Positions 63,005 to 64,000 of a stretch of 64,000 nt of DNA are shown here, piece after piece. The first letter of the stretch is position 1. The number at the start of each line of letters is the position of its first letter. The notes beneath the pieces were generated by a model. It saw nothing but the letters and a program-made list of their open reading frames with translations, had not been told where the DNA came from and made no database searches. Source of the DNA: JBFWUW01 sp050247075 (lineage in GTDB: Bacteria > Planctomycetota > Planctomycetia > Pirellulales > JBFWUW01); contig JBFWUW010000031.1 in NCBI GenBank assembly GCA_050247075.1, forward strand, positions 1 to 64,000, written 5' to 3'. The translations under genes and the position numbers were made by a program.

Positions 63005-64000
63005 ATGGCCCGCCGCCAAAATCGCCGTGAACAGGTTTCACCCCTTCGCGATTGGCTGCGGCGCTACTGGCCGGCGGCGCTGCTGGTGTTGGCCGTGGCG
63101 GGGGCCTATTCCAACAGTTTTCAGGGAGAGTTCGTCTTTGATGACCTGGCGGCTATTCGCGATAACACAACCATCCGTTCGTTGTGGCCCCCCGGCGGGA
63201 TGCTCTCGCCGCCAGGCCAAGGGACCACGGTCGATGGCCGCCCGCTATTGAATGTCTCGTTTGCGCTGAACTGGGCCATCGGCGGCGACGATGTCGTGGG
63301 TTACCATTTGACTAATCTGGCGATCCATCTGGCGGCCAGCCTGGTGCTGTTCGGCCTGATCCGGCGGACGTTGCTGCTCCCCTGTTTTTCGGTCCCCTGG
63401 CGCGAGAGTGCCACCGGCCTGGCGCTGGCCGCCGCCCTGTTGTGGGCGATCCATCCGTTGCAGACCGAATCGGTCACTTACATCGTGCAGCGCGCCGAGT
63501 CGCTGGCCGGGCTGTTGCTGTTGCTGACCTTGTATGGCTTTGTACGAAGTGCCGCAAGCGATGCCGCCAGCAAAGGTTGGCTGGCCGCGAGCTGGTTGTG
63601 TTGCCTGTTGGGCATGGCCGCTAAAGAGACGATGGCCGCCGCACCGTTGTTGGTACTGCTGTACGACCGCGCGTTTCTGGCCGGCTCGTGGAAAGGGGCC
63701 ATTCGCACACGCTGGCGAGTGCATGCCGCCTTGATGGCTACTTGGCTGTTGCTGGCCTGGTTGGTCTGGCAGTCAGCGGGTCGGGGCGGCACGGCCGGCT
63801 TTGGCCCGCGGACCAGCCCTGGGCGATACGCTCTGACGCAGTTGCCGGCCATCTTGCATTACCTGCGGCTTTCCGTGTGGCCGCGCCCCCTGGTGATGGA
63901 CTACGGCGACGGTTTGGTCGAGCCAGGCTGGTGGCTGCTGCCATATGGGCTGGCCGTGGCGGGCATGGTGTTCGTAACGCTGCTGGCAATATGGCGCTGG
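63005..64000 (+). CDS. GT-C-type membrane glycosyltransferase-like protein (partial, runs off window)
   Basis: The frame is open from ATG 63005 to the last base (332 codons) with no stop. A basic N-terminus (MARRQNRREQ) precedes the first helix (about 21-35), followed by the loop FQGEFVFDDLAAIRDNTTIR. The Asp-Asp in that first loop, then HPLQTESVTYIVQRAESLA and GMAAKETMAAAPLLVLLYD, match the TMTC/PMT-like proteins that mannosylate or otherwise glycosylate proteins, often ending in TPR repeats. At least seven hydrophobic segments are seen before the edge. The C-terminal part is outside this window, so a TPR tail cannot be checked. Confidence 0.85.
   Translation, partial: MARRQNRREQVSPLRDWLRRYWPAALLVLAVAGAYSNSFQGEFVFDDLAAIRDNTTIRSLWPPGGMLSPPGQGTTVDGRPLLNVSFALNWAIGGDDVVGYHLTNLAIHLAASLVLFGLIRRTLLLPCFSVPWRESATGLALAAALLWAIHPLQTESVTYIVQRAESLAGLLLLLTLYGFVRSAASDAASKGWLAASWLCCLLGMAAKETMAAAPLLVLLYDRAFLAGSWKGAIRTRWRVHAALMATWLLLAWLVWQSAGRGGTAGFGPRTSPGRYALTQLPAILHYLRLSVWPRPLVMDYGDGLVEPGWWLLPYGLAVAGMVFVTLLAIWRW

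Overview
The window is a chromosomal segment of a planctomycete, most plausibly from the Pirellula/Blastopirellula side (order Pirellulales). The evidence is the protein content: three DUF1501 proteins, two DUF1549/DUF1553 planctomycete cytochrome-type proteins, a Piru_Ver-type membrane-bound dehydrogenase with a C-terminal haem domain, a TIGR03009-type protein, a haem/WD40 protein and several signal-peptide TPR proteins. The DNA is GC-rich, coding is dense on both strands, and there are many small intergenic repeat families. I found no rRNA, tRNA, CRISPR array, prophage or intact insertion sequence. This assignment is by recognition only; no search was run.

Layout. 1-9.7 kb: a SEC-C/TPR protein, the dehydrogenase/HEAT/haem protein, a CoA-disulfide-reductase-like enzyme fused to rhodanese, a di-haem peroxidase, and an ArsR regulator followed by a beta-carbonic anhydrase, with a perfect palindromic operator upstream. 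9.8-18.8 kb: a small Cys protein, inositol-phosphate synthase, a class I aminotransferase, an ABC lipoprotein and permease pair without an ATPase, a decayed IS200/RAYT element with both ends preserved, a PspA-like protein with a two-helix membrane partner, and a HemL-like aminotransferase. 18.9-26 kb: a Gly/Asn-rich secreted protein, then a DUF1549/1553 plus DUF1501 pair with an orphan antitoxin between them. 26-33.3 kb: a colinear cassette of two secreted TPR proteins, an ExbB-type channel and two ExbD-type proteins.

33.3-42.4 kb: a repeat-rich, structured leader before a 108-aa protein and a cysteine desulfurase; a second DUF1501; RNase HI; an NHL-repeat lipoprotein; a Sua5-like/LMW-phosphatase fusion followed by rpiB; a site-2-protease relative; and a TIGR03009-type protein. 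42.5-53.4 kb: three large minus-strand secreted proteins (DUF1549/1553, PPC-domain, WD40/haem); the last two share the same kind of Ala/Lys/Asp coiled coil. 53.6-64 kb: aat, an HtrA protease, dnaG and rpoD (the core of the macromolecular-synthesis locus), a third DUF1501, a PD-(D/E)XK-like HYExAFE protein and the start of a GT-C membrane glycosyltransferase-like gene.

Housekeeping genes are interleaved with planctomycete-specific envelope genes. The most interesting material is the TPR-ExbB-ExbD-ExbD cassette, the paired coiled-coil envelope proteins, the Sua5-phosphatase fusion with altered catalytic residues, the ArsR-carbonic anhydrase unit with a visible operator, and several dispersed inverted-repeat families, one with two full-length copies and a half copy.
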